A stretch of 6,054 nucleotides of DNA from Candidatus Altarchaeales archaeon (GTDB lineage: Archaea; Altiarchaeota; Altiarchaeia; IMC4; SCGC-AAA252-I15), in the NCBI GenBank assembly GCA_016867655.1, contig VGJA01000065.1, positions 1 through 6,054 on the forward strand, given 5' to 3'. The position numbers and the translations under genes were made by a program. Positions within the stretch are counted from its first letter, which is position 1; each line of letters opens with the position of its first letter. The notes below the pieces were generated by a model. That model saw only the letters and a list, made by a program, of their open reading frames with translations, was not told the DNA's origin and did not search any database. Below are positions 1-4,370 of this stretch, one piece after another.

Positions 1-586
1 GGATGACAGGCTTATAAAAGATGAATCCGGCAAGCCTTTTTGGTTCCCAAAACCGGCAGGAGAAAGCTATAAAACTGAACTACTGTCTGAGGATGATAAG
101 AAGCAAGCGGCTGCCCTAAAAAAGATAAGCAAAAGCCCTTATGCAAAAAGAACGGCTGAAGAAATCCTCGAACACGGCCTGCTAGCCGGGACAGGATGCA
201 CAGACTACACGACAGTATTCGTCTCACTATGCAGACACTCCGGAATACCAGTAAAGCACGTGCTTACAGTCAGTGCGGACTGGCTGAACCTCCCAAATGA
301 TGACAAACAAGACCCGCACACACACAGCTTCACCAGAGTCTACGACAAGGAGACAAGCAAGTGGAAACTCTATGACCCAAAATGGTGGAAGAACCCGAAT
401 TACAGGGACTTTTACAGCGGACGAGATGAGGGCGGGCTTGACTCACACGTGCATGCAGACGGTGAAAAATTCGTATACTACGGAGAAGATGATAATTTGT
501 GGGGCATGGGAATGAGATCCAGTAAGGAACTTCGCGAAGTCCTGCAAGGGTTCAGAAGAGAATACAAAGCCCAAAGAAAAGAATAA
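1..586 (+). CDS. Transglutaminase-like cysteine protein, C-terminal part (5' end outside window)
   Basis: The frame is open from base 2 to the TAA at 584-586, giving 194 residues of a protein that begins before the window. The fragment carries the transglutaminase core: a Cys in G-T-G-C-T-D-Y (fragment residue 66) followed by V-S-L-C-R-H-S-G-I-P-V-K-H-V, a His in H-S-F-T-R-V-Y (108), and an Asp in K-L-Y-D-P (125). This order and spacing match the Cys-His-Asp triad of the transglutaminase-like superfamily (PF01841 type), whose archaeal members are mostly presumed peptidases or amidases of unknown substrate. The GTG at 260 lies after the catalytic Cys, so it is not the true start. After the domain comes a charged tail ending in K-A-Q-R-K-E. 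No membrane segment is visible in the part seen. The next gene starts 12 nt downstream on the same strand, so co-transcription is plausible. The family is fairly sure; the substrate is unknown. Confidence 0.8.
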   Translation, partial: DDRLIKDESGKPFWFPKPAGESYKTELLSEDDKKQAAALKKISKSPYAKRTAEEILEHGLLAGTGCTDYTTVFVSLCRHSGIPVKHVLTVSADWLNLPNDDKQDPHTHSFTRVYDKETSKWKLYDPKWWKNPNYRDFYSGRDEGGLDSHVHADGEKFVYYGEDDNLWGMGMRSSKELREVLQGFRREYKAQRKE

Positions 587-598
587 AGGCATGTTAAA

Positions 599-766
599 AT
601 GAAATTAAACAAAACATGGCATGCAAGCAATAAAATGCCTGAAAATGCTTCTTTCGAACAGAGAGTTGGATGGCATCTAGAGCATGCTAAAAACTGCTCC
701 TGCAGGCCAATACCAAAAAAACTGCTGAAAGAAATGAAAAAGAAAAAGTTCTGTAAAAATGCCTGA
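599..766 (+). CDS. Small conserved-looking W-H / H-C-x-C protein, possible antitoxin
   Basis: A 55-residue ORF from ATG 599 to TGA 764-766. It has two tryptophan-histidine pairs (W7-H8 and W25-H26), the stretch K-M-P-E-N-A-S-F-E-Q-R-V-G-W-H, and then H29-x3-C33-x-C35-R-P-I-P, followed by a lysine-rich tail. H26-x2-H29-x3-C33-x-C35 would suit a metal site, but that is inference. The W-H...M-P...A-x3-Q-R-x2-W-H...C-x-C-R-x2-P pattern looks like a family of short hypothetical proteins I have seen in archaea and bacteria; I cannot name its accession. A weak AGG lies about 9 nt before the ATG. Its last 8 bases (ATGCCTGA) contain the start of the RelE-like gene, the translational coupling usual for antitoxin-toxin pairs. 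The codon pattern and protein-like motif spacing argue that this is a real gene. The antitoxin role rests on position only. Confidence 0.65.
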   Translation: MKLNKTWHASNKMPENASFEQRVGWHLEHAKNCSCRPIPKKLLKEMKKKKFCKNA

Positions 767-1127
767 AAGCAAGCCTGATGAAAATGAGGGAATCAGTTGT
801 GTGAATCATCATAGCCACTTTCAGCAACTAAGACCTTCAATAAAAAAAATAATCGCAACCAAACACTTTCTGAAAGAAGCTGAAGACTTCAACCCAAATT
901 GGATACTAGACTCCCAACACCAACACTTCACAATACTACACAAGCTGGAAGAAACCATCAAAGGAAACCACATATTCCGAGCACTCCACAAAGGCGTCCA
1001 CATCGTCTATGCAATAGACAAAAACCACAGGCTAATACTCTTAAGAGCCTTCAGCAACTTTAAACACTACTTGAGATACCTGGACGACAAAAAAACAATA
1101 CAAAAAACAATACAAAAATCTGAATAG
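759..1127 (+). CDS. RelE/ParE-superfamily toxin-like protein
   Basis: A 122-residue protein. Residues 27-108 follow the RelE/ParE fold pattern: an N-terminal strand and helix (S-I-K-K-I-I-A-T-K-H-F-L-K-E-A), a long second helix (I-L-H-K-L-E-E-T-I), then F-R-A-L at 73-76, the strand H81-I-V-Y-A-I-D, and I-L-L-R-A-F with a C-terminal N-F-K-H-Y-L-R-Y-L helix. RelE-type toxins cleave ribosome-bound mRNA; ParE-type toxins target gyrase. The sequence does not decide which, and the basic and histidine residues (R74, H77, H81, R96) are only candidates for an active site. The first 25 residues are an unusual acidic, His-rich extension, but no internal ATG offers a shorter start. Translation is probably coupled to the preceding small gene through the 8-nt overlap, and no separate ribosome site is seen. 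The last codons contain a 12-nt tandem duplication. The stop lies 8 nt from the 3' end of the tRNA gene. Confidence 0.6.
   Translation: MPESKPDENEGISCVNHHSHFQQLRPSIKKIIATKHFLKEAEDFNPNWILDSQHQHFTILHKLEETIKGNHIFRALHKGVHIVYAIDKNHRLILLRAFSNFKHYLRYLDDKKTIQKTIQKSE
1091..1114 (+). repeat. 12-nt tandem duplication at the 3' end of the RelE-like gene
   Basis: The unit AAAAACAATACA occurs twice in perfect tandem, and a further AAAA starts a third. It duplicates the four-codon word K-T-I-Q in frame, giving K-T-I-Q-K-T-I-Q-K-S-E before the TAG at 1125-1127. Confidence 0.85.
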
Positions 1128-1135
1128 AAGGGCCT

Positions 1136-1355
1136 TGGGCCTGACCGGATTTGAACCGGTGGTCTTCGCCATGTTGAATTCCCTGCTAAAAGTCTGCGAG
1201 TCCCGCAAAGCGGGACGAGCATGTGGGGCTATCCCGTGAAACGGGAGTATGCCCCTGCACGCCCTTATGCGTGCATCCCCGCAAGGGGGACTTTGATGAA
1301 CCTTTAGCAAAGGTTCCGTCAAGGCGACGTCATAACCGAGCTAGACTACAGGCCC
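1136..1355 (-). tRNA. tRNA-Val (anticodon GAC) with intron
   Basis: Read on the minus strand. The acceptor stem GGGCCTG (1355-1349) pairs with CAGGCCC (1143-1137), and the discriminator base is A at 1136. The D arm is GTCT...TGAC with the GG of the D loop. The anticodon stem TCGCC/GGCGA is split by an intron, and the T arm is ACCGG-TTCAAAT-CCGGT. Joining exons 1355-1317 (39 nt) and 1171-1136 (36 nt) gives a normal 75-nt tRNA with anticodon loop TTGACGT, which reads GAC (Val; GUC and GUU codons). CCA is not encoded and must be added by the CCA-adding enzyme. The gene overlaps no protein gene and converges with the RelE-like gene, whose stop is 8 nt away. Directly outside the 3' end, AGGCCC is repeated (1130-1135). 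A T-run on the minus strand at 1118-1114 could serve as the terminator. Confidence 0.95.
1172..1316 (-). other. 145-nt tRNA-Val intron at canonical position 37/38, full of hairpins
   Basis: The splice sites follow from a bulge-helix-bulge: the central 4-bp helix is TTGA (1322-1319) with TCAA (1178-1175). The 3-nt bulges are CGG (1318-1316) and CAT (1173-1171), cut after their second bases by archaeal tRNA endonuclease. The intron is far longer than the 15-30 nt that is common. On the plus strand it contains perfect stems: 1200-1216 (7 bp, loop AAA), 1225-1255 (GGGGC/GCCCC around a 6-bp TCCCGT/ACGGGA stem with loop GAA), 1256-1275 (7 bp), 1276-1290 (TCCCC/GGGGA) and 1298-1316 (8 bp GAACCTTT/AAAGGTTC, loop AGC). 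Alternatively, minus-strand CCTTTGCTAAAGG near the 5' splice site can pair imperfectly with CTTTTAGCAGGG near the 3' splice site, which would give the inner helix needed for splicing. No ORF for a homing endonuclease is present. Confidence 0.85.
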
Positions 1356-1378
1356 GTGAGGTTAATGATAGGTATGTG

Positions 1379-1390
1379 TTTTATTTAAGT
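1379..1390 (-). promoter_or_regulatory. TATA box of tRNA-Val
   Basis: On the minus strand ACTTAAATAAAA is centred about 29 nt before the first base of the tRNA. This fits an archaeal TATA box if transcription starts a few nt upstream of the mature 5' end. Confidence 0.6.
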
Positions 1391-1457
1391 CTTGGGTAAC
1401 CTTCAGGGGGTGCATGTTGTGTGCGTTTTTCCTACTGTGTGCAGTTTTTCTTATTTT

Positions 1458-1474
1458 TAAGTAAATCTTACTTA
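1458..1474. promoter_or_regulatory. 17-bp palindromic operator candidate overlapping the AbrB-PIN promoter
   Basis: TAAGTAA-ATC-TTACTTA is a perfect 7-bp inverted repeat with a 3-nt centre. It lies 23 nt before the antitoxin ATG and overlaps two possible TATA elements, TTTTTAAGTAAA (1454-1464) and CTTATATG (1471-1478). AbrB/MazE-fold antitoxins bind DNA as dimers and repress their own operons, so this is the natural candidate operator. The palindrome is seen; the binding is inferred. Confidence 0.65.
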
Positions 1475-1484
1475 TATGTTTATT

Positions 1485-1490
1485 GGAGGT
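1485..1490 (+). promoter_or_regulatory. Ribosome binding site deciding the antitoxin start
   Basis: GGAGGT lies about 8 nt before ATG 1498. It overlaps the in-frame TTG at 1483, which therefore cannot be the start, and this places initiation at 1498. Confidence 0.8.
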
Positions 1491-1497
1491 GTTTTGC

Positions 1498-1770
1498 ATG
1501 TACCCAAACATTGATGTTGAGCCGTCCAAGATGTCCACCCGAGGGCAGATTGTCATTCCTCGGGAGATCCGGGAGAAGCTTGGTTTGAAGAGGGATTCCT
1601 TGTTCATGGTCGGAGCCTTAGACAAGGAGACGATAATACTGAAGAAGATGGATAAGGCGCGCATAGCAGCAGGTTTTATGAAACTAAGGCAGGAAGTCTT
1701 GTCAAGGACTGGTGGATTTTCGGGCGAAGAAATCGAGGCTGAAGTAAATGCCGTACGGAAAAAGAGGTAG
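1498..1770 (+). CDS. AbrB/SpoVT-family antitoxin
   Basis: A 90-residue protein from ATG 1498, chosen because of the GGAGGT 8 nt upstream. Residues 10-51 form a swapped-hairpin AbrB domain: S-K-M-S-T-R-G-Q-I-V-I-P-R-E-I-R-E-K-L-G-L-K, then D-S-L-F-M-V and the closing strand T-I-I-L-K-K. This domain dimerises and binds DNA. Residues 52-90 (A-G-F-M-K-L-R-Q-E-V-L through E-E-I-E-A-E-V-N-A-V-R) are charged and helical and are the likely toxin-binding tail. Its 3' end overlaps the PIN gene by 23 nt in another frame, so the two are translationally coupled. In related pairs the antitoxin neutralises the PIN nuclease and the pair represses the operon, here probably through the palindrome at 1458-1474. 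Confidence 0.88.
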   Translation: MYPNIDVEPSKMSTRGQIVIPREIREKLGLKRDSLFMVGALDKETIILKKMDKARIAAGFMKLRQEVLSRTGGFSGEEIEAEVNAVRKKR

Positions 1771-2185
1771 GATTGTGTTGGACACCAACACGATTGTCTC
1801 CGCCCTGCTTGGAAGAGATGGCAAGCCAGCTAGAGTGCTGGCCGAAATAAGCAAAGGGAATTTCATAAACTACGTGTCTGAGGACATACTTCGTGAAGTC
1901 CAAGAAGTGCTGTCAAGACCCAAGATTGTGTTTAAAACCAGCGACCATGAGAGGCAGTATTTAGTGAACTTCATAACCTATTTCTCAGAGATAATCACAC
2001 CCAAGAAAAAGCTGAGGGTCATGACTGAAGACCCTGGCGACAACAAGATACTTGAATGCGCCCTTGAAGCCAAAGCACATTGCATCATAACCGGAGACAA
2101 ACACCTGCTTAAACTACGAAAATACAAAACAACTGCTATATTGGATAGTGGAGAATTTATGGGGAGGATGGCTGGTAAAGGCTAA
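1748..2185 (+). CDS. PIN-domain toxin, COG1569-type endoribonuclease
   Basis: A 145-residue single-domain PIN protein. The four acidic residues of the metal-dependent RNase site are all present: D12 in I-V-L-D-T-N, E50 in I-L-R-E-V-Q-E-V-L-S-R-P, D98 in E-D-P-G-D-N-K, and D117 in I-I-T-G-D-K-H-L-L. The pattern S-A-L-L-G...G-K-P-A-R-V-L and L-S-R-P-K-I is typical of the PIN toxin family COG1569. The toxin is expected to cleave RNA (VapC relatives cut tRNA or rRNA); its target is not evident. ATG 1748 has GAGG 9 nt upstream (1735-1738). GTG 1775, preceded by GAGGT at 1764-1768, would give a shorter start just before L-D-T-N and cannot be excluded. It forms a toxin-antitoxin pair with the overlapping AbrB gene and converges with rpl37e, 76 bp away. 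The motif set is complete, so it is probably active. Confidence 0.88.
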   Translation: MPYGKRGRIVLDTNTIVSALLGRDGKPARVLAEISKGNFINYVSEDILREVQEVLSRPKIVFKTSDHERQYLVNFITYFSEIITPKKKLRVMTEDPGDNKILECALEAKAHCIITGDKHLLKLRKYKTTAILDSGEFMGRMAGKG

Positions 2186-2261
2186 CAAATAGTTTGACAA
2201 CATAGACAGGAAGTATCATATTATTGGTAGTATAGAAATTCCTTATCTGCGTGCCTGCCTT

Positions 2262-2408
2262 TCAGTCGTTTCTTTTGGTGCTTCTGCCGAATCCGCATTT
2301 GGCGCAGGCTTTTTTTCTGATGTGGTAGCTTTTGTGTCCGCACCGGGGGCATTTTATGTGTATTCTTTTTTTGCCCCTCTTGCCCATGCTTGGAGTTCCC
2401 TTAGCCAA
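2262..2408 (-). CDS. rpl37e: Ribosomal protein L37e
   Basis: A 48-residue protein on the minus strand with start codon TTG (2408-2406). The start is fixed by GGAGG at 2420-2416, 7 nt upstream; no other start lies between. The protein begins [10 protein letters not shown], the L37e signature, and carries a zinc ribbon C20-P-R-C23...C35-A-K-C38-G-F-G. It is a basic, zinc-binding protein of the archaeal and eukaryotic large subunit that contacts 23S rRNA. Archaeal genomes often have rpl37e directly after an LSm gene, and that order is kept here (lsm 2857-2651), but with a 242-nt structured spacer instead of the usual near-contact. A TATA-like ACTTATGAT on the minus strand (2464-2456) could give rpl37e its own promoter. 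Length and zinc residues indicate a complete gene. Confidence 0.95.
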   Translation of the reverse strand: MAKGTPSMGKRGKKRIHIKCPRCGHKSYHIRKKACAKCGFGRSTKRND

Positions 2409-2650
2409 ATTTATTCCTCCTTTTGATTGTTAAATTGATTGTTTTGAGCGCACCCATCATAAGTTGCGTTCGTAAGTCTTATTCTCGAGTTTTATTCTAT
2501 GTATTCATGTGGGGGTGCGCATTCTTATTTGATTTTCTGTGGGGTCGAAGACCCCACCCCTCTTCTTTCTTTTTTCGTGAACGTTTTTTGCCCCCTTTGG
2601 GGGCATGTCCCTAAAAGGGACCCTTTCTTCGGGAAGAAAGAAAAAAGGTT
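2409..2650 (-). other. Structured lsm-rpl37e spacer
   Basis: No credible gene lies in this 242-nt spacer. From low to high coordinate it holds: the rpl37e ribosome site; a short direct repeat TTGATTGT (2423-2430 and 2435-2442); a long-range inverted repeat GCGCACCC (2448-2455) / GGGTGCGC (2513-2520); a perfect 8-bp hairpin at 2539-2557; a pyrimidine tract at 2558-2576; and a four-stem element at 2579-2651. If lsm and rpl37e are one transcript, all of this would be in its RNA. It could be a processing or stability element, a transcription attenuator or a separate small RNA. Confidence 0.6.
2539..2557. repeat. Perfect 8-bp hairpin with GAA loop
   Basis: GTGGGGTC-GAA-GACCCCAC. On the plus strand it is followed by a T-rich tract ending in TTTTTT (2570-2575), which looks like an intrinsic terminator in that direction. 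No plus-strand gene close upstream would need one. Confidence 0.85.
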
Positions 2651-2651
2651 C
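2579..2651. repeat. Compact four-way-junction element: one outer stem and three hairpins
   Basis: Outer arms GAAC-G-TTTTTT (2579-2589) and AAAAAA-G-GTTC (2641-2651) pair with one G-G mismatch. They enclose three perfect hairpins almost without unpaired bases: GCCCCC-TTT-GGGGGC (2590-2604), GTCCCT-AAA-AGGGAC (2607-2621) and CTTTCTT-CGGG-AAGAAAG (2623-2640). On the minus strand the element starts inside the lsm stop codon. Confidence 0.75.
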
Positions 2652-2857
2652 TATGCTACGAACAGTATCATGTCTCCTCTGACGAAGAGTTTTGGGAATT
2701 TTTTTGTCAAATCGCTTTCTTTTAGTTCCGCGTTCTCTAGGACGAGGTTGATGTGTATGTCGAAGGCTTTTAGTTTGCCTTGGATTTCGGTTCCGTTTTT
2801 CAGCTTGACCATGATTTGGTTTTCAAGCAGTTCGTTTAATGCGTCCAGTGGTTTCAT
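2651..2857 (-). CDS. lsm: Archaeal Sm-like (LSm/SmAP) RNA-binding protein
   Basis: A 68-residue protein from ATG 2857. A longer in-frame ORF reaches 2953, but its extra 32 residues look unlike the family, run through the promoter, and would overlap the divergent gene. After a short N-terminal helix, the Sm1 motif is I15-M-V-K-L-K-N-G-T-E-I-Q-G-K-L-K-A-F-D33-I-H35-I-N37-L-V-L. The Sm2 motif is L57-F-V-R60-G61-D62-M-I-L-F-V. D33/H35/N37 and R60-G-D are the residues that form the uridine-binding pocket in LSm rings. Such proteins form heptameric rings that bind U-rich RNA and take part in RNA metabolism. No ribosome site is seen. A TATA box on the minus strand at 2898-2891 predicts a start about 10 nt before the ATG, so translation is from a very short leader. 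The downstream partner is rpl37e. Confidence 0.93.
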   Translation of the reverse strand: MKPLDALNELLENQIMVKLKNGTEIQGKLKAFDIHINLVLENAELKESDLTKKFPKLFVRGDMILFVA

Positions 2858-2952
2858 TTTTACTGTGCCATTGAAAAAAACATGGCGGATTATAAATTGG
2901 CGGTGGGGTTTAAAAGCGGTTTTTATGTTCCTATGCCCAGTATTTGTTTGCA
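2858..2952. promoter_or_regulatory. Divergent promoters for lsm and the PPC-domain gene
   Basis: Within 95 bp lie a minus-strand TATA, AATTTATA (2898-2891), correctly placed for lsm, and a plus-strand TATA-like GGTTTAAAAG (2909-2918), about 40 nt before ATG 2953. Each predicts a leader of roughly 10-12 nt without a ribosome site. Confidence 0.55.
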
Positions 2953-3381
2953 ATGGAATCTGTTAGGTTGGGTGTGGACGGCGTTTATTTTTGCAGGCTT
3001 TCTTATGGCAGTGAGTTGGTTTCCGAGTTGAGGGATTTTGCTGTTGAAAACAAAGTTGATTCCGGGTTTTTCACTGCCATTGGCGCTGTCCAGAATGCTG
3101 TCTTGGGGTTCTACAAGCAGGGTGAGAAGAAGTATGTGGAGGAGAAATTTGAAGAATCTCTTGAGATTGTTTCCTGCATTGGAAATATTGCTTTGAAGGA
3201 GGATGAGACTTTTGTCCACGCCCACGCCTGTTTTTCCAAGGAAGACAATAGCACAGTAGGCGGCCACCTGGTTTCTGCCAGAGTTTTTGCTGGAGAGGTT
3301 TTTTTGTTTGCCTTTGACGACAAGTTGAAGAGAAGGTTTGACGAGGCGACGGGGCTGTGGCTGGTGGACTTGAAAAGTTAG
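2953..3381 (+). CDS. PPC/DUF296-domain protein
   Basis: A 142-residue protein that is one PPC (DUF296, PF03479-type) domain. The family signature runs F39-F-T-A-I-G-A-V-Q-N-A-V-L-G-F-Y, then E71-I-V-S-C-I-G-N-I-A-L, F-V-H89-A-H91-A, and G-G-H105-L...V-F-A-G-E-V. The three histidines are the usual metal-binding cluster in prokaryotic members, which form trimers. Plant members carry AT-hooks and bind DNA; single-domain prokaryotic members are often called DNA-binding by annotation, but their function is not settled. No AT-hook is present here. ATG 2953 is preferred over TTG 2944 because it gives the normal M-E-S-V-R-L-G start and suits the TATA spacing; there is no ribosome site. Its TAG (3379-3381) overlaps the TAA that would have ended the convergent prepilin peptidase before that gene's duplication. 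Confidence 0.88.
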   Translation: MESVRLGVDGVYFCRLSYGSELVSELRDFAVENKVDSGFFTAIGAVQNAVLGFYKQGEKKYVEEKFEESLEIVSCIGNIALKEDETFVHAHACFSKEDNSTVGGHLVSARVFAGEVFLFAFDDKLKRRFDEATGLWLVDLKS

Positions 3382-3404
3382 GCGTTTTCCGGTAGTATTT
3401 GGAT

Positions 3405-3501
3405 TATCAGTGCCATCAGGTCTCCTGCATAAAGTGTGATTAAATTCTGAGCATTGCCTGTAGTATCAGTGCCATCAGGTCTCCTGCATAAAGTGTGATT
3501 A
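3405..3501. repeat. 38-nt perfect direct repeat, 59-bp period, at the prepilin peptidase 3' end
   Basis: Identical 38-nt copies lie at 3405-3442 and 3464-3501. On the minus strand each encodes I-T-L-Y-A-G-D-L-M-A-L-I of the peptidase C-terminus. The copy at 3464-3501 is in the reading frame. The other lies across and beyond the stop codon, in a different frame because 59 is not a multiple of 3. Confidence 0.95.
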
Positions 3502-4324
3502 GAAAGGCTATTGTTATTATTGGCATGAATTTCACTCCCCACTTTATTTTTATGCTGGAGGGTATTTTGTTTTCGGACGACAGTTTTTTTATCAGCTTTA
3601 GCTGCTGCTGGTTTAGGCCTTCTATGTCTCTTTTTGAAATTATTTTTTTTCCTTCATATTTTAGGTCTTCGGCCAGCGCGTCACCTTCTTTCAACTCTGA
3701 AACCAAAATGACTTGGGTTAGCAGTATTTCTTCTGAAGTCTTGAGGTATAGTGACGCCAGAGTAAAGATAGGTAATATTGCCGAGAATGCGATGAAAAGG
3801 GTGAATTTGGTGGCCAGATAGAGTGCGAGGGGCAGGGCGACTGAGGTTAACAGCATGAACAGCGTTTTCTTTTGAACCGTTTTTTTCCTGAATTCTGCGT
3901 AGACTTCCGGCTTTTTGCAGCTTAGTATGAGCATGTATATTAGCGCGTAGGGCATTGCCAGGATGCCCATGTTTAGGAAGTAGGCTGTGTGGTAGGGCGT
4001 TATGGGCGTGTTCCACGTGTAGTTTAGGGAGTTTAACAAGCCCAATGTGCATCCCAAGCCTAACAGTATTTTTACGTCTCCGCCGCCCCACTGGCCCAGC
4101 TTGAAAAGGACATAGGCTATGATGAAGTAGCTGAATCCAATGGTTATTGCATTCGACACTGGGTTTGTGTTTTTGGCGTATATTGCAAGGGAGATTGCAA
4201 GCAGCATTATTGTTATGGTGAAGCCAATGCTTATTTTGTCTGATATTTCGCCTTTCTTTAGGTCTTGTATCGACGCTAAAAGTAGGAACAGCAGTGCGGT
4301 TGCTATCACAATTGAGAGAAACAT
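3440..4324 (-). CDS. Archaeal type IV prepilin/preflagellin peptidase (A24, GXGD)
   Basis: A 294-residue polytopic membrane aspartyl protease. The two catalytic aspartates are D21 in S-I-Q-D-L-K-K-G-E-I-S-D and D83 in W-G-G-G-D-V-K, the GXGD motif with Gly in the variable place. Hydrophobic segments cover roughly 1-17, 31-50, 57-77, 112-135 and 153-195. A soluble domain follows at about 197-266 (S-E-L-K-E-G-D-A-L-A-E-D...G-L-N-Q-Q-Q-L-K-L-I-K-K-L), then a last membrane helix at 267-288. The enzyme cleaves class III signal peptides of archaellins and pilins. The soluble domain before the last helix is a feature of several archaeal A24 enzymes. No pilin or archaellin gene is in the window. It is probably leaderless: TTATTAATTGC on the minus strand (4353-4343) puts the start of transcription at or next to the ATG. 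A 59-bp duplication has changed the last residues to L-Q-A-M-L-R-I. Confidence 0.92.
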   Translation of the reverse strand: MFLSIVIATALLFLLLASIQDLKKGEISDKISIGFTITIMLLAISLAIYAKNTNPVSNAITIGFSYFIIAYVLFKLGQWGGGDVKILLGLGCTLGLLNSLNYTWNTPITPYHTAYFLNMGILAMPYALIYMLILSCKKPEVYAEFRKKTVQKKTLFMLLTSVALPLALYLATKFTLFIAFSAILPIFTLASLYLKTSEEILLTQVILVSELKEGDALAEDLKYEGKKIISKRDIEGLNQQQLKLIKKLSSENKIPSSIKIKWGVKFMPIITIAFLITLYAGDLMALILQAMLRI

Positions 4325-4370
4325 GATTTAATATTTGTTAGTGCAATTAATAAGGGGAGGGTGGTTTTGT
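4325..4370. promoter_or_regulatory. 46-bp divergent promoter region, prepilin peptidase and HAD gene
   Basis: TATA-like TTATTAATTGC (minus, 4353-4343) serves the leaderless peptidase gene. TTTAATATTT (plus, 4327-4336) fits the HAD gene. The two elements are so close that polymerases could hardly use both at once. GGGGAGGG (4354-4361) is the ribosome site of the HAD gene. Confidence 0.5.

Noticed and set aside
260..586. Separate gene starting at GTG 260
   Set aside because: The frame is open to the window start and the catalytic Cys of the same domain lies upstream, so this is the middle of a longer gene.
1172..1316. Box C/D or H/ACA guide RNA inside the tRNA-Val intron
   Set aside because: Some archaeal tRNA introns hold guide RNAs, but no proper box C and D pair is present on the RNA strand. 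The terminal ACA is part of the splice bulge, and no kink-loop is recognisable.
1041..1322. Minus-strand open frame of 93 codons across the tRNA
   Set aside because: It covers the tRNA and its intron and the reverse of the RelE-like gene; the hairpins, not a protein, explain the sequence.
2448..2520. Stem-closed unit GCGCACCC/GGGTGCGC as a C/D guide RNA
   Set aside because: ATGATGG on the minus strand resembles box C, but no CTGA box D is suitably placed.
2499..2966. Plus-strand open frame of 155 codons
   Set aside because: It is antisense to lsm and runs through the structured spacer. It is rich in Phe, Ser and Cys as expected for the reverse of a real gene, and it has no ribosome site.
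3681..4091. Minus-strand frame of 136 codons
   Set aside because: It is an alternate frame inside the prepilin peptidase gene, rich in His and Arg, with no family resemblance.
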